64,000 nucleotides of DNA from assembly GCA_029776255.1 (NCBI GenBank), contig JAKOTN010000080.1:1-64000 (forward strand). The letters are read 5' to 3'. Within the stretch, counting starts at the first letter, position 1, and every line of letters starts with the position of its first letter. Positions 35,348-45,629 of the stretch are shown here, in pieces. Made by a program: the position numbers and the translations under genes. This DNA is from Pseudomonadota bacterium. Lineage in GTDB: Bacteria > Pseudomonadota > Gammaproteobacteria > Burkholderiales > Rhodocyclaceae. The notes under the pieces are model-generated. The model was given only the letters and a program-made list of their open reading frames with translations, was not told the DNA's origin and did no database searches.

Positions 35348-36115
35348 TTAGTCGAATTCGATCTGCCGCGCCTTGCGTGGCACGGTAGCGACTAATCGAT
35401 CATAGAGGGCGTTCGGCAAGACACGCAAGATCCGTGCGACGAGTGCCATTTGCCACGGCAGGACGGCATGGCGCCGACCCTGGGCGACCACGCGCGCGAT
35501 GGTCCGCGCCGCTGCGTCGGCGGAAATCATGAACGGCATCGGAAAGCGGTTCGCGGCGGTCATCGGGGTACGGATGTAACCGGGGCTGACGGTCACCACC
35601 TTGACGCCGCTATCGCGCAACTCCAGGCGCAGACTTTCCAGATAACTGATCGCCGCCGCTTTCGAGGCGCAATACGCTTCCGCCCCCGGCAGGCCGCGAA
35701 TACCGGCCAGTGAGGCAATGCCCACCAGCCGGCCCCGACCGGCCGTGCGCATGGCGGCAACGAAGGGCGAGAATGTCGCCACCATGCCAAAAAAATTGAT
35801 GTCCATGACCCGGCGGATGACTTCGAGATCTTCGGCGTATTCGGTCAAGGTACCGACCGACACACCCGCGTTGGCGATCACCACATCGGGCACACCGTAC
35901 CGGGCGATGAACCGATTGGCGGCATCGCGAACGGCAAGTACATCGGTGACGTCCAGCGGATAGCAGGCGATCTGCCCCGGCCAGCGCGCGGCCAGGCTTT
36001 CCAGCGGCTCGCCACGTCTGGCGCACAAACCCAGGTGCGCGCCTTGCGCGGCATAACGTTCGGCCAGCGCCTTGCCTATCCCGGACGAGGCGCCGGTGAT
36101 GAAAACCTTGAGCAT
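35348..36115 (-). CDS. Short-chain dehydrogenase/reductase
   Basis: 255 residues. Classical SDR: cofactor motif TGASSGIG (8-15), NAG (VIANAGVSVG), catalytic Ser in GIASLAGIRG and YCASKAA (Tyr-x-x-x-Lys), then SPGYIRTPM. The basic residues after strand 2 (CARRGE) suggest NADP. The C-terminal helix region (VARILRVLPNALYDRLVA) looks amphipathic, as in SDRs acting on lipids. The substrate is unknown. It follows dsbA on the same strand but a terminator separates the two. Confidence 0.9.
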   Translation of the reverse strand: MLKVFITGASSGIGKALAERYAAQGAHLGLCARRGEPLESLAARWPGQIACYPLDVTDVLAVRDAANRFIARYGVPDVVIANAGVSVGTLTEYAEDLEVIRRVMDINFFGMVATFSPFVAAMRTAGRGRLVGIASLAGIRGLPGAEAYCASKAAAISYLESLRLELRDSGVKVVTVSPGYIRTPMTAANRFPMPFMISADAAARTIARVVAQGRRHAVLPWQMALVARILRVLPNALYDRLVATVPRKARQIEFD

Positions 36116-36135
36116 GAGCGAGGAGGTGGCGGAGA

Positions 36136-36164
36136 AAAATCAAGACGCCCGGGCACCGGGCGTC
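36136..36164 (-). terminator. Intrinsic terminator of dsbA
   Basis: On the minus strand, 59 bases after the dsbA stop: GACGCCCGG-TGC-CCGGGCGTC, a perfect 9 bp stem, then TTGATTTTT. This should end the SPOR-dsbA transcript before the SDR gene. Confidence 0.82.
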
Positions 36165-36222
36165 CGCTGCCGCTCAAGAACGGCGACCAGGGGGTTCACC
36201 GCAAGCGCTTCGCTGGCACCCG

Positions 36223-36873
36223 CTATTTTTTCTTGCGTTCGCCGCGCGCCTTGTCGATGACCCGATTGGTCAGAGGCAGCAGATCCGCCAGACCGCCGAT
36301 ATCCTTGCCGGTGACCAGATACTTGCCGTCTACAGTCATCGCCGGAACGCTGGAGATCTTGTAGGGCTCCACCATCTGCTCGGCACGCTTGACTTTGCTG
36401 GCGACACCGAAGGAATTGTAGGCATCGGCGAATTTTCTGGCATCGACGCCTTGCGAGGACGCCCACTCCGCGATGCTTTTGTCGTCGAAAATCCGGTTGC
36501 CGTTCTTGTGGATGGTTTCAAACACGGCGGCGTCCAGCCGGGCCAGATCCCCGGTGACCTCCAGCGCGTAATGAAGCTTGGCCAGATTGGCCCATTGCCA
36601 GCGGCCGAAGGAAACCGGCACTCGTTTGAAAACCACATCGCCGGGCAAGGTGGCCGCCCATCTGGCAACCAGCGGATTGAAGTCGCTGCAATGCGGGCAA
36701 CCGTAGGAGAAAAATTCGAGCACTTCGATCTTCGCCGCTGAATCGGTCGCCTGTGCCGGAACGATCGGCACGTAATCGCGGCCGACGGCGAGTTCGGCGC
36801 GAGCGGGCCACGCGGCAAGCGCGAGCACGGCGAGGGCAAGGGTGATCAAGCAACGGACCATAGCGTGAGGCAT
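36223..36873 (-). CDS. dsbA: Thiol:disulfide interchange protein DsbA
   Basis: 216 residues with signal peptide (ending about AWPARA). Thioredoxin fold with the active site CPHC in FFSYGCPHCSDF, the inserted helical domain, and the cis-proline loop SVPAMTVDG. DsbA introduces disulfides into periplasmic proteins and is re-oxidised by DsbB and quinone. It starts 15 bases after the SPOR-protein gene, so the two are co-transcribed. A terminator follows. Confidence 0.94.
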   Translation of the reverse strand: MPHAMVRCLITLALAVLALAAWPARAELAVGRDYVPIVPAQATDSAAKIEVLEFFSYGCPHCSDFNPLVARWAATLPGDVVFKRVPVSFGRWQWANLAKLHYALEVTGDLARLDAAVFETIHKNGNRIFDDKSIAEWASSQGVDARKFADAYNSFGVASKVKRAEQMVEPYKISSVPAMTVDGKYLVTGKDIGGLADLLPLTNRVIDKARGERKKK

Positions 36874-36888
36874 GAGCGTTCTCCTGTC

Positions 36889-37710
36889 TTAATCTTTTTT
36901 GACGACGTTGGCGTCAATGCCCTGTTTGGCCAGATCGGCGCGCATGTGCGTGACGTCATCCATTTTGTGATACGGCCCGATTCTGACGCGATACCACACT
37001 TTATCTTGCAGCATCACTTGCTGGATACGGGCTTCCGCACCGATCAACGCCAGTCGCGCTTTTTGGTTGTCGGCTTCCCCCGCGCTCTGGAAGGAACCCG
37101 CTTGCAGATAGATCGGCTCCTTGAGCGTCGTGTCCTTTTCGGGCTTGCTCTTGATCTCCGCCGGTTTGCTGTCGCTTGGCTTTTTCTCCGCCGGCTTGGC
37201 GACCGCCACCTTCGGTTCACTCGGTTTCGTTTCGCCGGCCTTGGCCTCGGCTGGCTTGGGTTCGCCGGATTTACCGTCGGTGGGTTTGGCGGCCGGCGGC
37301 TTGGTTTCGCCTTGAGCGGCGTCGGTCGATTTTGGCTCCTCCGGTTTCGGATCGGGTATCGCCTCGGCCTTGCCCGGCAGTATTTTGTAAAAATCGAAAC
37401 GTGTTTTCTCGCTTGCCGACGGTTCGCCCGGTTTGCCGGGCAACGGCAGTGGCGCCGGACCCGCGGGCGGCGTCGCCTCCGGAGTGGCCTGCGCGGCCGG
37501 CTGCGCCGGCGGTTTGCTGGCGGCAACCGGCGGAGATGCTTTTGGCTGCTGACCGTTGGTGGTGAATGGCAATGGCGCCTTGTTGACGTACCAGACCACG
37601 CCGGCGACGACGACCATGCCGATCACCAGCCCGACAAACAAGCCGATCAGCGTGCCGCCACCCGTCTTTCGGGTCACCGGGGTTTTGCGGGGTTTCATAT
37701 CGCGACTCAT
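36889..37710 (-). CDS. SPOR-domain inner-membrane protein (FtsN-like)
   Basis: 273 residues from MSRDMKPRKT (AGAGG upstream). Short cytoplasmic tail, one membrane helix (about 20-41, LIGLFVGLVIGMVVVAGVVW), a long Pro/Lys/Glu-rich flexible linker with imperfect KPAE/KPSE repeats, and a C-terminal SPOR domain (YLQAGSFQSAGEAD ... WYRVRIGPYHKMDD). SPOR domains bind denuded glycan strands at the division septum, so it likely acts in cell division like FtsN. Located between argS and dsbA, as in many betaproteobacteria. Confidence 0.9.
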   Translation of the reverse strand: MSRDMKPRKTPVTRKTGGGTLIGLFVGLVIGMVVVAGVVWYVNKAPLPFTTNGQQPKASPPVAASKPPAQPAAQATPEATPPAGPAPLPLPGKPGEPSASEKTRFDFYKILPGKAEAIPDPKPEEPKSTDAAQGETKPPAAKPTDGKSGEPKPAEAKAGETKPSEPKVAVAKPAEKKPSDSKPAEIKSKPEKDTTLKEPIYLQAGSFQSAGEADNQKARLALIGAEARIQQVMLQDKVWYRVRIGPYHKMDDVTHMRADLAKQGIDANVVKKD

Positions 37711-37730
37711 GACAAACCTCTGCTTTCCGA

Positions 37731-39503
37731 TCACATCGATACGGGGCAGGAAACGCCCAGAATCGTCATGCCATTGCGGATGACCTGCCGGACGGCCGTC
37801 GCCAGCGCGACGCGCGCCTCCTTGAGCTCGGCATCGTCGACCAAAATACGTTCCGCATTGTAGTAACTGTGAAATTCCGCCGCCAGATCCTTGAGATAGA
37901 AAGCGATCAGATGCGGAGCCAACTCATTCGCCGCCTGCTCGACCAGGGGCGGAAATTCCGCCAGACGGGCGGCCAGCGCCAATTCGCACGGGCTTTCCAG
38001 GCGGTCAAGCGCGCTTCCGGCGAGCGTGTCCAACTCGCCGTCCCACAGCGCCAGAACCGAACAAAGGCGCGCGTGCGCGTACTGGATGTAGTAGACCGGG
38101 TTGTCGTTCGACTGGCTCTTGGCCAAATCGAGGTCGAAATCGAGGTGCTGGTCGGATTTGCGCAGCACGTAGAAGAAACGGCAGGCGTCGTTGCCGACAT
38201 CGGCGCGCAAGTTACGCAAGGTGACGTACTCGCCGGAACGGGTTGACATCTGCGCTTTCGCCCCCCCGCGATAAAGGACGGCGAACTGGACCAGCGCCAC
38301 ATCCAGCCGCGCGGGATCGCAACCCAGCGCCTGCAAGGCGCCCTTCACCCGTGGAATATAGCCGTGGTGATCGGCGCCCCACACGTTGATCAAACGCTCG
38401 AACCCGCGTTCGATTTTGTTGAGATGGTAGGCGATGTCGGAGGCGAAATAGGTATACAAACCGTTGTCGCGCTGGACCACCCGGTCCTTCTCGTCGCCAA
38501 AAGCCGTCGACCGAAACCAGCACGCGCCGTCCTGGACGTACAGGTGACCGGCTTCACGCAAACGTTCAATACACCGCTCGACCAAGCCGGTATCGAACAG
38601 CGACTGTTCGGAAAACCAGACATCGAAATGCACGCCGGAATCTTCCAGGTCGCTCCGGCAATCGGCGAGCTGTTCGGTGAGCACGAAATCGTGCACATAG
38701 AGCCACTGATCGCCGAGCAAGGTTTTGGCATTGGCAATCAGCGCGTCGAGGTGCGCTTCGCGCTGCCGCTTGGCCTCGTCGTCGCCGCGCACCGGGTCCG
38801 GCAGACCGGGCGTATCGGCCAGCACGCTCGCCAACGGTCGGAAAAGGCGTTGGTCATGCGCGGACCGCAACCGCCGTGCCATGTCGCGTACATAGCCGCC
38901 CTGATAGGCATTCGGCGGAAAGGGTACGGCCTCGCCGGTCGGTTGGCACGATTCCAGGTAACGCAGCCAGGTCGACAAGGCCAGGATGTCCATCTGCCGG
39001 CCGGCGTCGTTGACGTAGTATTCGCTGGTCACGTCCCAGCCGGCGAAGGCCAGTAACTTGCCGAGACTTCCGCCATAAGCAGCACCGCGACCATGGCCGA
39101 CATGCAGCGGCCCGGTGGGATTGGCGGAAACGAATTCGACCAACACCTTGCGCTTGCCACCAGCCGACGAGCGGCCATAAGCCTCGCCGTGCTCCAGCAC
39201 GCCACGCACGACGTCAAGCTTGGCGCCAGGTTGTAAGTGAAAGTTGATGAAACCGGCGCCGGCGATGTCGACCTTGGCGACCACGGGGGAATACGGCACT
39301 TCCGAAAGCAGCAACTGGGCAAGTTCACGCGGATTGCGCTTGAGCGTGCGCGCCAGTTGCATGGCCAGATTGCAGGAAAAGTCGCCGTGCGCGGCCAGCT
39401 TGGGGCGTTCGATAAGAATCGTGGCCTCGGCTTCGGCGGGCGCGACGCTGCGCAGCGCGGCACGCATCAGTTCGGCGATGTGGGTCTTCAGGTCGTGACT
39501 CAT
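37731..39503 (-). CDS. argS: Arginyl-tRNA synthetase
   Basis: 590 residues from [12 protein letters not shown] (an ATG three codons earlier is an alternative). Class I synthetase: N-terminal Arg-tRNA additional domain, HIGH motif in [13 protein letters not shown], tRNA-binding elements and the KMSK-like [14 protein letters not shown], then a DALR anticodon-binding domain ending [10 protein letters not shown]. It charges tRNA-Arg, and like others of the class needs tRNA for amino-acid activation. Leads the argS-SPOR-dsbA group; starts 20 bases before the SPOR gene. Confidence 0.96.
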   Translation of the reverse strand: MSHDLKTHIAELMRAALRSVAPAEAEATILIERPKLAAHGDFSCNLAMQLARTLKRNPRELAQLLLSEVPYSPVVAKVDIAGAGFINFHLQPGAKLDVVRGVLEHGEAYGRSSAGGKRKVLVEFVSANPTGPLHVGHGRGAAYGGSLGKLLAFAGWDVTSEYYVNDAGRQMDILALSTWLRYLESCQPTGEAVPFPPNAYQGGYVRDMARRLRSAHDQRLFRPLASVLADTPGLPDPVRGDDEAKRQREAHLDALIANAKTLLGDQWLYVHDFVLTEQLADCRSDLEDSGVHFDVWFSEQSLFDTGLVERCIERLREAGHLYVQDGACWFRSTAFGDEKDRVVQRDNGLYTYFASDIAYHLNKIERGFERLINVWGADHHGYIPRVKGALQALGCDPARLDVALVQFAVLYRGGAKAQMSTRSGEYVTLRNLRADVGNDACRFFYVLRKSDQHLDFDLDLAKSQSNDNPVYYIQYAHARLCSVLALWDGELDTLAGSALDRLESPCELALAARLAEFPPLVEQAANELAPHLIAFYLKDLAAEFHSYYNAERILVDDAELKEARVALATAVRQVIRNGMTILGVSCPVSM

Positions 39504-39650
39504 CGAAGGCATGCTGGGAAAGATTCGGTCAAGCGGCGGATTATACGATGCGGGCCGTGCGCCCGGGCGAACGTTAGACAGCACGACAAGACGCGTTGCC
39601 GGGTGTTTGTGTGTAAACTCTCACATTTACCCTTATTCATCCCGTCAAGC

Positions 39651-41186
39651 GTGCGACTTTTCCGTCTCGTCAAAATTCTGAGTATCGCGAGCCGCTACGG
39701 CCTGGACGAGATGATTCTCGAACACGAACCGAGCGGCCGTCTGGCCGCCCTGTCGCGGCTCTTCCATTTCTGGCGCCGCTTCGACAGCCCGCCGGCGGTT
39801 CGCCTGCGACTGGCGCTCGAATCGCTGGGGCCGATTTTCGTCAAGTTCGGCCAGGTGCTGTCGACCCGCCGCGATCTGCTGCCCGCCGATCTGGCCGACG
39901 AACTGGCCAAGTTGCAGGATCGCGTACCGCCGTTTTCCTCCGAACTGGCGCTGGCGCAGATCGCCAAGGCGTATGGACGGCCCGCCGACGAGGTATTTGC
40001 CGCGTTCGACGCCGTGCCGGTGGCCAGCGCCTCGATCGCGCAAGTGCACTTCGCCCGCCTGCGCCCGGAGGACGGCGGCCACGAGGTGGCGGTCAAGGTG
40101 CTGCGACCGGAAATGCACGGCGTGATCGCCAACGATCTGGCGCTGCTCGACACCTTCGCCGGTCTGCTTGAAAAAGCGTGGTCGGACGGCAAGCGTCTGA
40201 AGCCGCGCGAAGTGGTCGCCGAATTCGCCAAGTATCTCTACGACGAACTGGATTTGATGCGCGAAGCCGCCAACTGCTCGCAATTGCGGCGCAACTTCAG
40301 CGGCTCGCGGCTGCTACGGGTGCCCGAAGTCTATTGGGACAAATGCACCACCACGGTAATGGTCATGGAACGCATGCGCGGCATTCCGATCAGCCAGACC
40401 GACGCACTGCTGGCCGCCGGCGTCGACCTGCCGGCGTTGTCGCGCGCGGGCGTCGAAATTTTCTTCACGCAAGTCTTTCGCGACGGCTTCTTCCACGCCG
40501 ACATGCATCCCGGCAACATCTTCATCGCCACCGACGCGGCGCATCACGGCAGCTATATCGCGCTCGATTTCGGAATCGTCGGCACATTGACCGACAGCGA
40601 CAAGAACTATCTGGCGCAAAATTTCCTGGCGTTTTTCCAACGCGATTACAAACGCGTGGCCACCGCGCACATCGAGGCTGGCTGGGCGCCGCCCGACACG
40701 CGCGCCGACGAATTCGAAGCCGCCGTTCGTGCCGTCTGCGAGCCGATCTTCGACCGGCCGCTGCATGAAATTTCTTTTGGCCGCGTGTTGTTGCGCTTGT
40801 TTCAGACCTCGCGACGCTTCAATGTCGAAATTCAACCGCAACTGGTCATGCTGCAGAAAACCCTGCTCAACATCGAAGGTCTGGGCCGCCAACTCGATCC
40901 CAACCTCGACTTGTGGAAGACGGCCAAGCCGTTTCTCGAACGCTGGATGAGCGAACAGGTCGGACGACGCGCTTTCCAGTTGGGCTTGCGGCAAGAGGCG
41001 TCCTATTGGGCGCGCACCCTGCCGCAACTGCCGCGCCTGCTGCATCAGACGCTGACGCAGCAATCGAAAACCGCGGACCTCAGCCCGCTGCTGGTCGAAC
41101 TGTTGCGCCGGCAACGCCTACAGGCCAATTGGCTGGCGGTGATAGCGGTAGTGCTGGCGGCCTTGCTGGTCGGCCAATACCTCTAA
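39651..41186 (+). CDS. ubiB: UbiB-type ABC1 kinase-like protein of ubiquinone synthesis
   Basis: 511 residues from GTG 39651. It has the ABC1/ADCK signature KxGQ loop ([19 protein letters not shown]), the ASASIAQVH loop that replaces a normal kinase glycine loop, the VAVKVLRPE lysine, [10 protein letters not shown] and DFGIVG, and one or two C-terminal membrane helices ([17 protein letters not shown]). UbiB is an ATPase that supports the membrane-associated ubiquinone biosynthesis complex. It works in both oxic and anoxic pathways, consistent with ubiUVT 10 kb away. It reads divergently from argS. Confidence 0.93.
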   Translation: MRLFRLVKILSIASRYGLDEMILEHEPSGRLAALSRLFHFWRRFDSPPAVRLRLALESLGPIFVKFGQVLSTRRDLLPADLADELAKLQDRVPPFSSELALAQIAKAYGRPADEVFAAFDAVPVASASIAQVHFARLRPEDGGHEVAVKVLRPEMHGVIANDLALLDTFAGLLEKAWSDGKRLKPREVVAEFAKYLYDELDLMREAANCSQLRRNFSGSRLLRVPEVYWDKCTTTVMVMERMRGIPISQTDALLAAGVDLPALSRAGVEIFFTQVFRDGFFHADMHPGNIFIATDAAHHGSYIALDFGIVGTLTDSDKNYLAQNFLAFFQRDYKRVATAHIEAGWAPPDTRADEFEAAVRAVCEPIFDRPLHEISFGRVLLRLFQTSRRFNVEIQPQLVMLQKTLLNIEGLGRQLDPNLDLWKTAKPFLERWMSEQVGRRAFQLGLRQEASYWARTLPQLPRLLHQTLTQQSKTADLSPLLVELLRRQRLQANWLAVIAVVLAALLVGQYL

Positions 41187-41365
41187 AAACCGCGAGAACC
41201 GGGCGTGGAACCGTCATCATCCGGACCGGTCAACGCAGAGTACGGCCACCCGCCCGTCGGCGACCGGCGGCGGGCGATGAGCGCGCAGACCTTTCAGCGA
41301 CGCCGGCGTTTCATTCGAACCCCTCGGCGCGGGACGCCTCTCGCCGGCTTTTTCGTGGACACCCG

Positions 41366-42151
41366 ATGAACAGACGACCGCTACGTATCGGCCTTTCCGC
41401 ACGCATCTACCACCCGCAAATCGGCGCCACCGGCTTGCAATCGAAGTCGCTGCAATACCTGGAGCAATCCGTGGCGCACTGGGCCATGTCCCGCAATGTG
41501 ATGGTGCTGATGATTCCAGCCGTCAGCGGCGACGCCAAGGTCCATCGCAGCAGCATCCGCCTTTCCGATTACGCCGAGTATCTGGACGGACTGATTCTTC
41601 AAGGCGGCGCCGACATCAACCCGCAAAGCTACGGCGAAGAAGCGTCACACCCCGACTGGGTCGGCGACCGGGTGCGCGACGCCTACGAGATGGAACTCCT
41701 GCACGAGTTCATGGAAGCCGGCAAGGCGGTGCTCGGCATCTGCCGGGGCGCCCAGTTGATCAACGTCGCGCTGGGTGGCACGCTCTATCAGGACATCGCC
41801 ACGCAGATCGCCACCGCCGGCGCGCACCTGCACCCCGATTATGACCGCCACAGCCACGCGATCGAATGGACCAGCGACTCCGAACTGGCGAAGCTCTATC
41901 CCGGCATCGGCGGTGGCCGCGTGGTGTCCATCCATCATCAGGCGATCAAGGCGCTGGGCCGCGATTTGCGGGTCGAGGCGCGCGGCAGCGACGACGGTCT
42001 TATCGAGGCGATCCGCCTGCAAAGCGGCAGACCCTATGTTCTCGGCGTGCAGTGGCACCCCGAATTCCACCCGCCCGGCAACGAGGAGCTACTGGATTGC
42101 ACGCCGATCCTCGACGAGTTTCTCGGCGCCGCGCGCGGTCGACGGTGGTGA
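41366..42151 (+). CDS. Class I glutamine amidotransferase-like hydrolase (peptidase C26)
   Basis: 261 residues. Catalytic cysteine in LGICRGAQLINV, catalytic His-Glu in QWHPEF, and LQGGADINPQSYGE early in the domain, all typical of the PuuD/gamma-glutamyl-GABA hydrolase branch. It would hydrolyse gamma-glutamyl amides such as gamma-Glu-GABA. No other putrescine pathway genes are nearby, so the substrate remains open. Start chosen at MNRRPLRIGLSARIY, though the frame is open upstream. It is 180 bases downstream of ubiB. Confidence 0.88.
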   Translation: MNRRPLRIGLSARIYHPQIGATGLQSKSLQYLEQSVAHWAMSRNVMVLMIPAVSGDAKVHRSSIRLSDYAEYLDGLILQGGADINPQSYGEEASHPDWVGDRVRDAYEMELLHEFMEAGKAVLGICRGAQLINVALGGTLYQDIATQIATAGAHLHPDYDRHSHAIEWTSDSELAKLYPGIGGGRVVSIHHQAIKALGRDLRVEARGSDDGLIEAIRLQSGRPYVLGVQWHPEFHPPGNEELLDCTPILDEFLGAARGRRW

Positions 42152-42197
42152 TTCCAGCGCCGCTCCGGCCGTGACACCGGAACGGACCTCGGACCAT

Positions 42198-42220
42198 GGA
42201 ACGGCCACCTCGACCGTTCC
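42198..42220. terminator. Hairpin between convergent genes
   Basis: GGAACGG pairs with CCGTTCC around a nine-base loop in the 83-base gap between the amidotransferase and hybrid-kinase 3' ends. No T-run on either side, so it may act only weakly or as an RNA 3'-end stabiliser. Confidence 0.35.
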
Positions 42221-42234
42221 CGGAAACCGCGTCG

Positions 42235-43992
42235 TCAAAGCCAGCGCGACAACACCGTATACAGATCGGCCTGCTTGAACGGCTTGGCGATGAAGTCGTT
42301 CATGCCAGCGCGGAAACAGCGCTCGCGGTCGTCTTCAAACACATTGGCGGTCAAGGCGACGATCGGCACCCCGCCCCGTTCGCCGCCCTGCTCCCGCTCG
42401 CGCGCGCGAATCCGTTGCGTGGCCTCGAAGCCGTCGAGATCCGGCATTTGACAATCCATCAAAACGACGTCGAAGCGTTCCCGCCCGGTGATGTCGACCG
42501 CTTCCAGACCGTTCGCCGCCAGGCTGACGCGCAGCCCGAGCGCTTCCAGGAAAGCTTGCGCGACGACCTGATTGACCGCGTTGTCCTCGACCAACAGCAC
42601 GCTCCCGCGCAATTGCTCGCTGTCCGGGCGGCTGGCAAGCGGCGGCGCGGCCGGCGGTGCCGGCTCGACGGCGAGGCGCAACGGTATTTCCGCCCAGAAC
42701 GTAGATCCCATCCCCGGCGAACTGTCGACACCGATTCGCCCCCCCATCAGGGCGATGATCTGCCTCGATATCGCCAGACCGAGTCCGGTGCCGCCGTGCC
42801 GCCGGGAGTGCGACCCGTCGGCCTGGGCGAAAGCGTCGAAAACACGGGCGCAGTCCGCGGCGGCAAGACCGACGCCACTGTCGCGTACCGACAGGCGCAA
42901 GGTCTCTTCGTCGAGACAGGTCACGGCAATGGCAACGCCACCGGTATCGGTGAATTTGATGGCGTTGCCGACCAGATTGGTCAATACCTGTCGCAGTCGC
43001 GGCAAATCGCCGTGCAGGCGAGCCGGGACGTCGGCGGCGACATGCCCGGTCAGAGACAAGCCCTTGCTGTCGGCGGCGGCGAGAAAGACGTCCACCAGTT
43101 CCCGCACCAGAACGCGCGGCTCGTAGTCGACTTCCCACAGTTCCAGTTTTCCGGCCTCGATTTTCGAAAAATCGAGTATGGCGTTGATCACGTCGAGCAG
43201 ATTTTGCCCGGAACGGTAAAGCGTTTCGAGCCGACCGCGCTGTTGCGCGGTCAGGACGGTATCGAGCAGGAGTTCGGCCATGCCCAACACGCCGTTCATC
43301 GGAGTGCGGATTTCATGGCTCATGTTGGCGAGAAACTGCGACTTGGCATGACTGGACGCCTCGGCCTGTTCTTTGGCGGCCTTGAGTTCGAAGCGAAAAC
43401 GAATGGCCTCAATGGTGTCTTTCTGAAAACGCCACGCGCTCACCAACAGGATGTAAATGAACAGCAGCAGACTCAGCCCGCAGAGCTGCTGGTTTCGCGC
43501 GCCCGAGATCAGCAACACGGACGCCATCGATCCGGCCATCGACACCGCGAAAGGCGCGAATGCGGGGAAATACGCCGAGAGGGTGAATAAACTCGTCGCC
43601 GTGACGCCGGTGACGAACATGCCCATGAAGAACATCCCGAACGGACCGACATCGAAAGAAAACAGCACGGTCCCGCAAACGGCCCAGATCAGGCCGCCCA
43701 CGGTGCTGCCGGCGACGAACAAACGTGCCCAGAAACGGGCGCGCGCCGGCGGCGGCGCGGCACGACGATACGCCCGGATCAACAGATAGCGGGCAGCCAC
43801 CACCAGATGATGCAACAGGTACCAGCCAATCAGCAGGTGGTGGGCAGTGGTCTCCCAAAGCACGAGAACCATCAGCGTGGAACCGAGGATCGACATCGCC
43901 AGACCGTGCGGCAACTGCTGGTAGATCATGTCGATCTGCTCGGCGAAAACCCGTGACTCGAAATCGTCACGTTGATTTTGTGGGTGGCTCAT
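42235..43992 (-). CDS. Membrane hybrid histidine kinase with one receiver
   Basis: 585 residues. The first 190 residues form about six membrane helices with short loops and no large sensor ([20 protein letters not shown] in the middle), so the signal is likely sensed in the membrane. HisKA with His226 ([12 protein letters not shown]), HATPase ([18 protein letters not shown]), and a C-terminal receiver with Asp513 ([30 protein letters not shown]). No Hpt or output domain; it presumably hands phosphate to an unlinked Hpt/regulator. The membrane part resembles other multi-helix kinase sensors but I do not recognise a named domain. Confidence 0.92.
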   Translation of the reverse strand: MSHPQNQRDDFESRVFAEQIDMIYQQLPHGLAMSILGSTLMVLVLWETTAHHLLIGWYLLHHLVVAARYLLIRAYRRAAPPPARARFWARLFVAGSTVGGLIWAVCGTVLFSFDVGPFGMFFMGMFVTGVTATSLFTLSAYFPAFAPFAVSMAGSMASVLLISGARNQQLCGLSLLLFIYILLVSAWRFQKDTIEAIRFRFELKAAKEQAEASSHAKSQFLANMSHEIRTPMNGVLGMAELLLDTVLTAQQRGRLETLYRSGQNLLDVINAILDFSKIEAGKLELWEVDYEPRVLVRELVDVFLAAADSKGLSLTGHVAADVPARLHGDLPRLRQVLTNLVGNAIKFTDTGGVAIAVTCLDEETLRLSVRDSGVGLAAADCARVFDAFAQADGSHSRRHGGTGLGLAISRQIIALMGGRIGVDSSPGMGSTFWAEIPLRLAVEPAPPAAPPLASRPDSEQLRGSVLLVEDNAVNQVVAQAFLEALGLRVSLAANGLEAVDITGRERFDVVLMDCQMPDLDGFEATQRIRAREREQGGERGGVPIVALTANVFEDDRERCFRAGMNDFIAKPFKQADLYTVLSRWL

Positions 43993-44155
43993 CGTAGGTT
44001 CCGGACTCGTCGATGGGGTTTGCGGCGCTACGCTTCACAAACAACCGCGACAGCGAACATGACTACCGGCAAGAACGTGTTGCCGGGCGACACACGCCTT
44101 CCTCTCGGAAAAAGCGGCGAGGCAGGCAAGGAACATTGCCGGCGCGTCACCCCCC

Positions 44156-44779
44156 TCACAGCGGGTAGTCGAAGCGTCTCAGCAGTTGCGCCGTCTCGCA
44201 CACCGGCAGACCCATCACACCAGTATAGCTACCCGCGAGGTGTTCGACGAAAATGCCGGCATAGCCCTGGATGCCATAGGCGCCGGCCTTGTCCATCGGT
44301 TCGCCGGTTGCGACATAGCGCGCGATTTCCGTCGATAGCAGCTGACGAAAACGCACCTCGCTGATCGAGACCACCATCTCGATCCGCGTATCCAGGCTGA
44401 CCGCCACGGCGGTCAGCACGCGATGGGTCCGGCCGGAGAGGCGTGTCAGGATGCGTTTGGCGTCGTCGGCGTCGCGCGGTTTGCCAATCGTTTCGCCGTC
44501 CAGGTCGAGCGAGGTATCGGCGGCCAGGATCGGCTGCCGTCGCAATTTCCGCCACTGCACGATACGGTAGCCGTTCTCCGCCTTGCTGCGGACGACACGC
44601 TGAACATAGGCCAGCGGCGCCTCGTCGGCCAACGGCGTCTCGTCCACCGCCAGCTCGCCGCGCGGCAGGTCGCGGCAAAGGATGGTGTCGAAACCGACGC
44701 CGATCTGTTGAAGAAGTTCGCGCCGTCGCGGGCTGCGCGACGCCAGGTAGATGCGTAGGCCGTGGGTGTTGACGTGCAT
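44156..44779 (-). CDS. maf: Maf family nucleotide pyrophosphatase
   Basis: 207 residues. Begins with the Maf signature IYLASRSPRRRELLQQIG; conserved AADTSLDLDGETIGKP (catalytic Asp) and SGRTHRVLTAV follow, then KAGAYGIQGYAG near the end. Maf proteins hydrolyse non-canonical or dTTP/UTP nucleotides to monophosphates as house-cleaning or division-linked enzymes. The ATG overlaps the rlmH stop by one base (TGATG), so it belongs to the nadD-rsfS-rlmH-maf chain. Confidence 0.93.
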   Translation of the reverse strand: MHVNTHGLRIYLASRSPRRRELLQQIGVGFDTILCRDLPRGELAVDETPLADEAPLAYVQRVVRSKAENGYRIVQWRKLRRQPILAADTSLDLDGETIGKPRDADDAKRILTRLSGRTHRVLTAVAVSLDTRIEMVVSISEVRFRQLLSTEIARYVATGEPMDKAGAYGIQGYAGIFVEHLAGSYTGVMGLPVCETAQLLRRFDYPL

Positions 44780-45249
44780 CAGCCCTCCCGGTGATAGGGA
44801 TGTTGGCGAACGATGCTGACCGCTCGGTAAAGTTGTTCGCAAAGCAGCAGGCGGGCCATGGCATGCGGCAGCGTCAGGCTTGACAGACGAAGGCTGTCGT
44901 CGGCCTGCCGTTTCAAGCGCTCGTCCACGCCGTCGGCGCCACCGATGACGAAAGCGGTATCGCCGCCGACGCGCAGCCATGCCTCCAGCAAGCCGGCGAA
45001 CTGGACGGTGTTCAGATCCCTGCCACGCTCGTCGAGGACGACGGTTCGCGCATAACCTTGCAGCGCGACCGACAAGCGGCTTTTTTCAGCGGCAAGCAAT
45101 TGCTCGCGGTTTTTCGAGCCGCGCGCCTCCGGCTTGATGTCGACGATGCTCAACGGCAGTTCCCGCGGCATGCGTTTGATGTACTCCGCGCAGCCGGCCG
45201 CGATCCATGCCGGCGGTTTGTGGCCGACGGCAAGGACGCCGAGTTTCAC
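44779..45249 (-). CDS. rlmH: 23S rRNA (pseudouridine-1915-N3) methyltransferase
   Basis: 156 residues from GTG 45249, which overlaps the rsfS stop (GTGA); this length is exactly that of the family. SPOUT-fold knot region: FVIGGADGVDE and the C-terminal LPHAMARLLLCEQLYRA, IVRQHPYHREG. It methylates helix 69 of 23S rRNA in the assembled ribosome. It stands between rsfS and maf, a common arrangement. Confidence 0.95.
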   Translation of the reverse strand: MKLGVLAVGHKPPAWIAAGCAEYIKRMPRELPLSIVDIKPEARGSKNREQLLAAEKSRLSVALQGYARTVVLDERGRDLNTVQFAGLLEAWLRVGGDTAFVIGGADGVDERLKRQADDSLRLSSLTLPHAMARLLLCEQLYRAVSIVRQHPYHREG

Positions 45250-45629
45250 GGGACGCTCGCCGGTGCTTCCACCGCATCGGCGGCGAATCGGCGTGCGCGC
45301 GGCGGCCCCTTGCCGCCCCAAAGTTCTTCCAGGTTGTAATACGCGCGAACCGCCGGCTGCATGACATGGACGACGATGTCGCCGAGATCGACCAGCACCC
45401 ATTCGCCAAACTCCTCGCCCTCGCAGGACAACACCTGTTCGCCGGCTTCGCGCACCTTGTCCTGAACGTTGCGGGCCAGGGACTTGACCTGGCGGTTGGA
45501 ATCGCCGCAGGCGACGACGATGCGTTCGAAAAGCGAGGTCAGGCGACTGGTATCGATGACTTCAATATCGCGTCCCTTGATGTCCTCGAGCGCGTCGACG
45601 ACGATTTTTTCCAGTTTTTGGAGTTTCAT
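45246..45629 (-). CDS. rsfS: Ribosomal silencing factor RsfS
   Basis: 127 residues from ATG 45629, overlapping the nadD stop (ATGA). The RsfS fold is clear: DIEVIDTSRLTSLFERIVVA, the charged middle, EGEEFGEWVLVDLGDIVVHV and YYNLEELWGG. It binds L14 of the large subunit and blocks subunit joining in starvation. Confidence 0.95.
   Translation of the reverse strand: MKLQKLEKIVVDALEDIKGRDIEVIDTSRLTSLFERIVVACGDSNRQVKSLARNVQDKVREAGEQVLSCEGEEFGEWVLVDLGDIVVHVMQPAVRAYYNLEELWGGKGPPRARRFAADAVEAPASVP

Noticed and set aside
37080-37560. Tandem repeats in the SPOR-protein gene as a possible phase-variable tract
   Set aside because: The KPAE/KPSE units are imperfect at DNA level and typical of a flexible linker.
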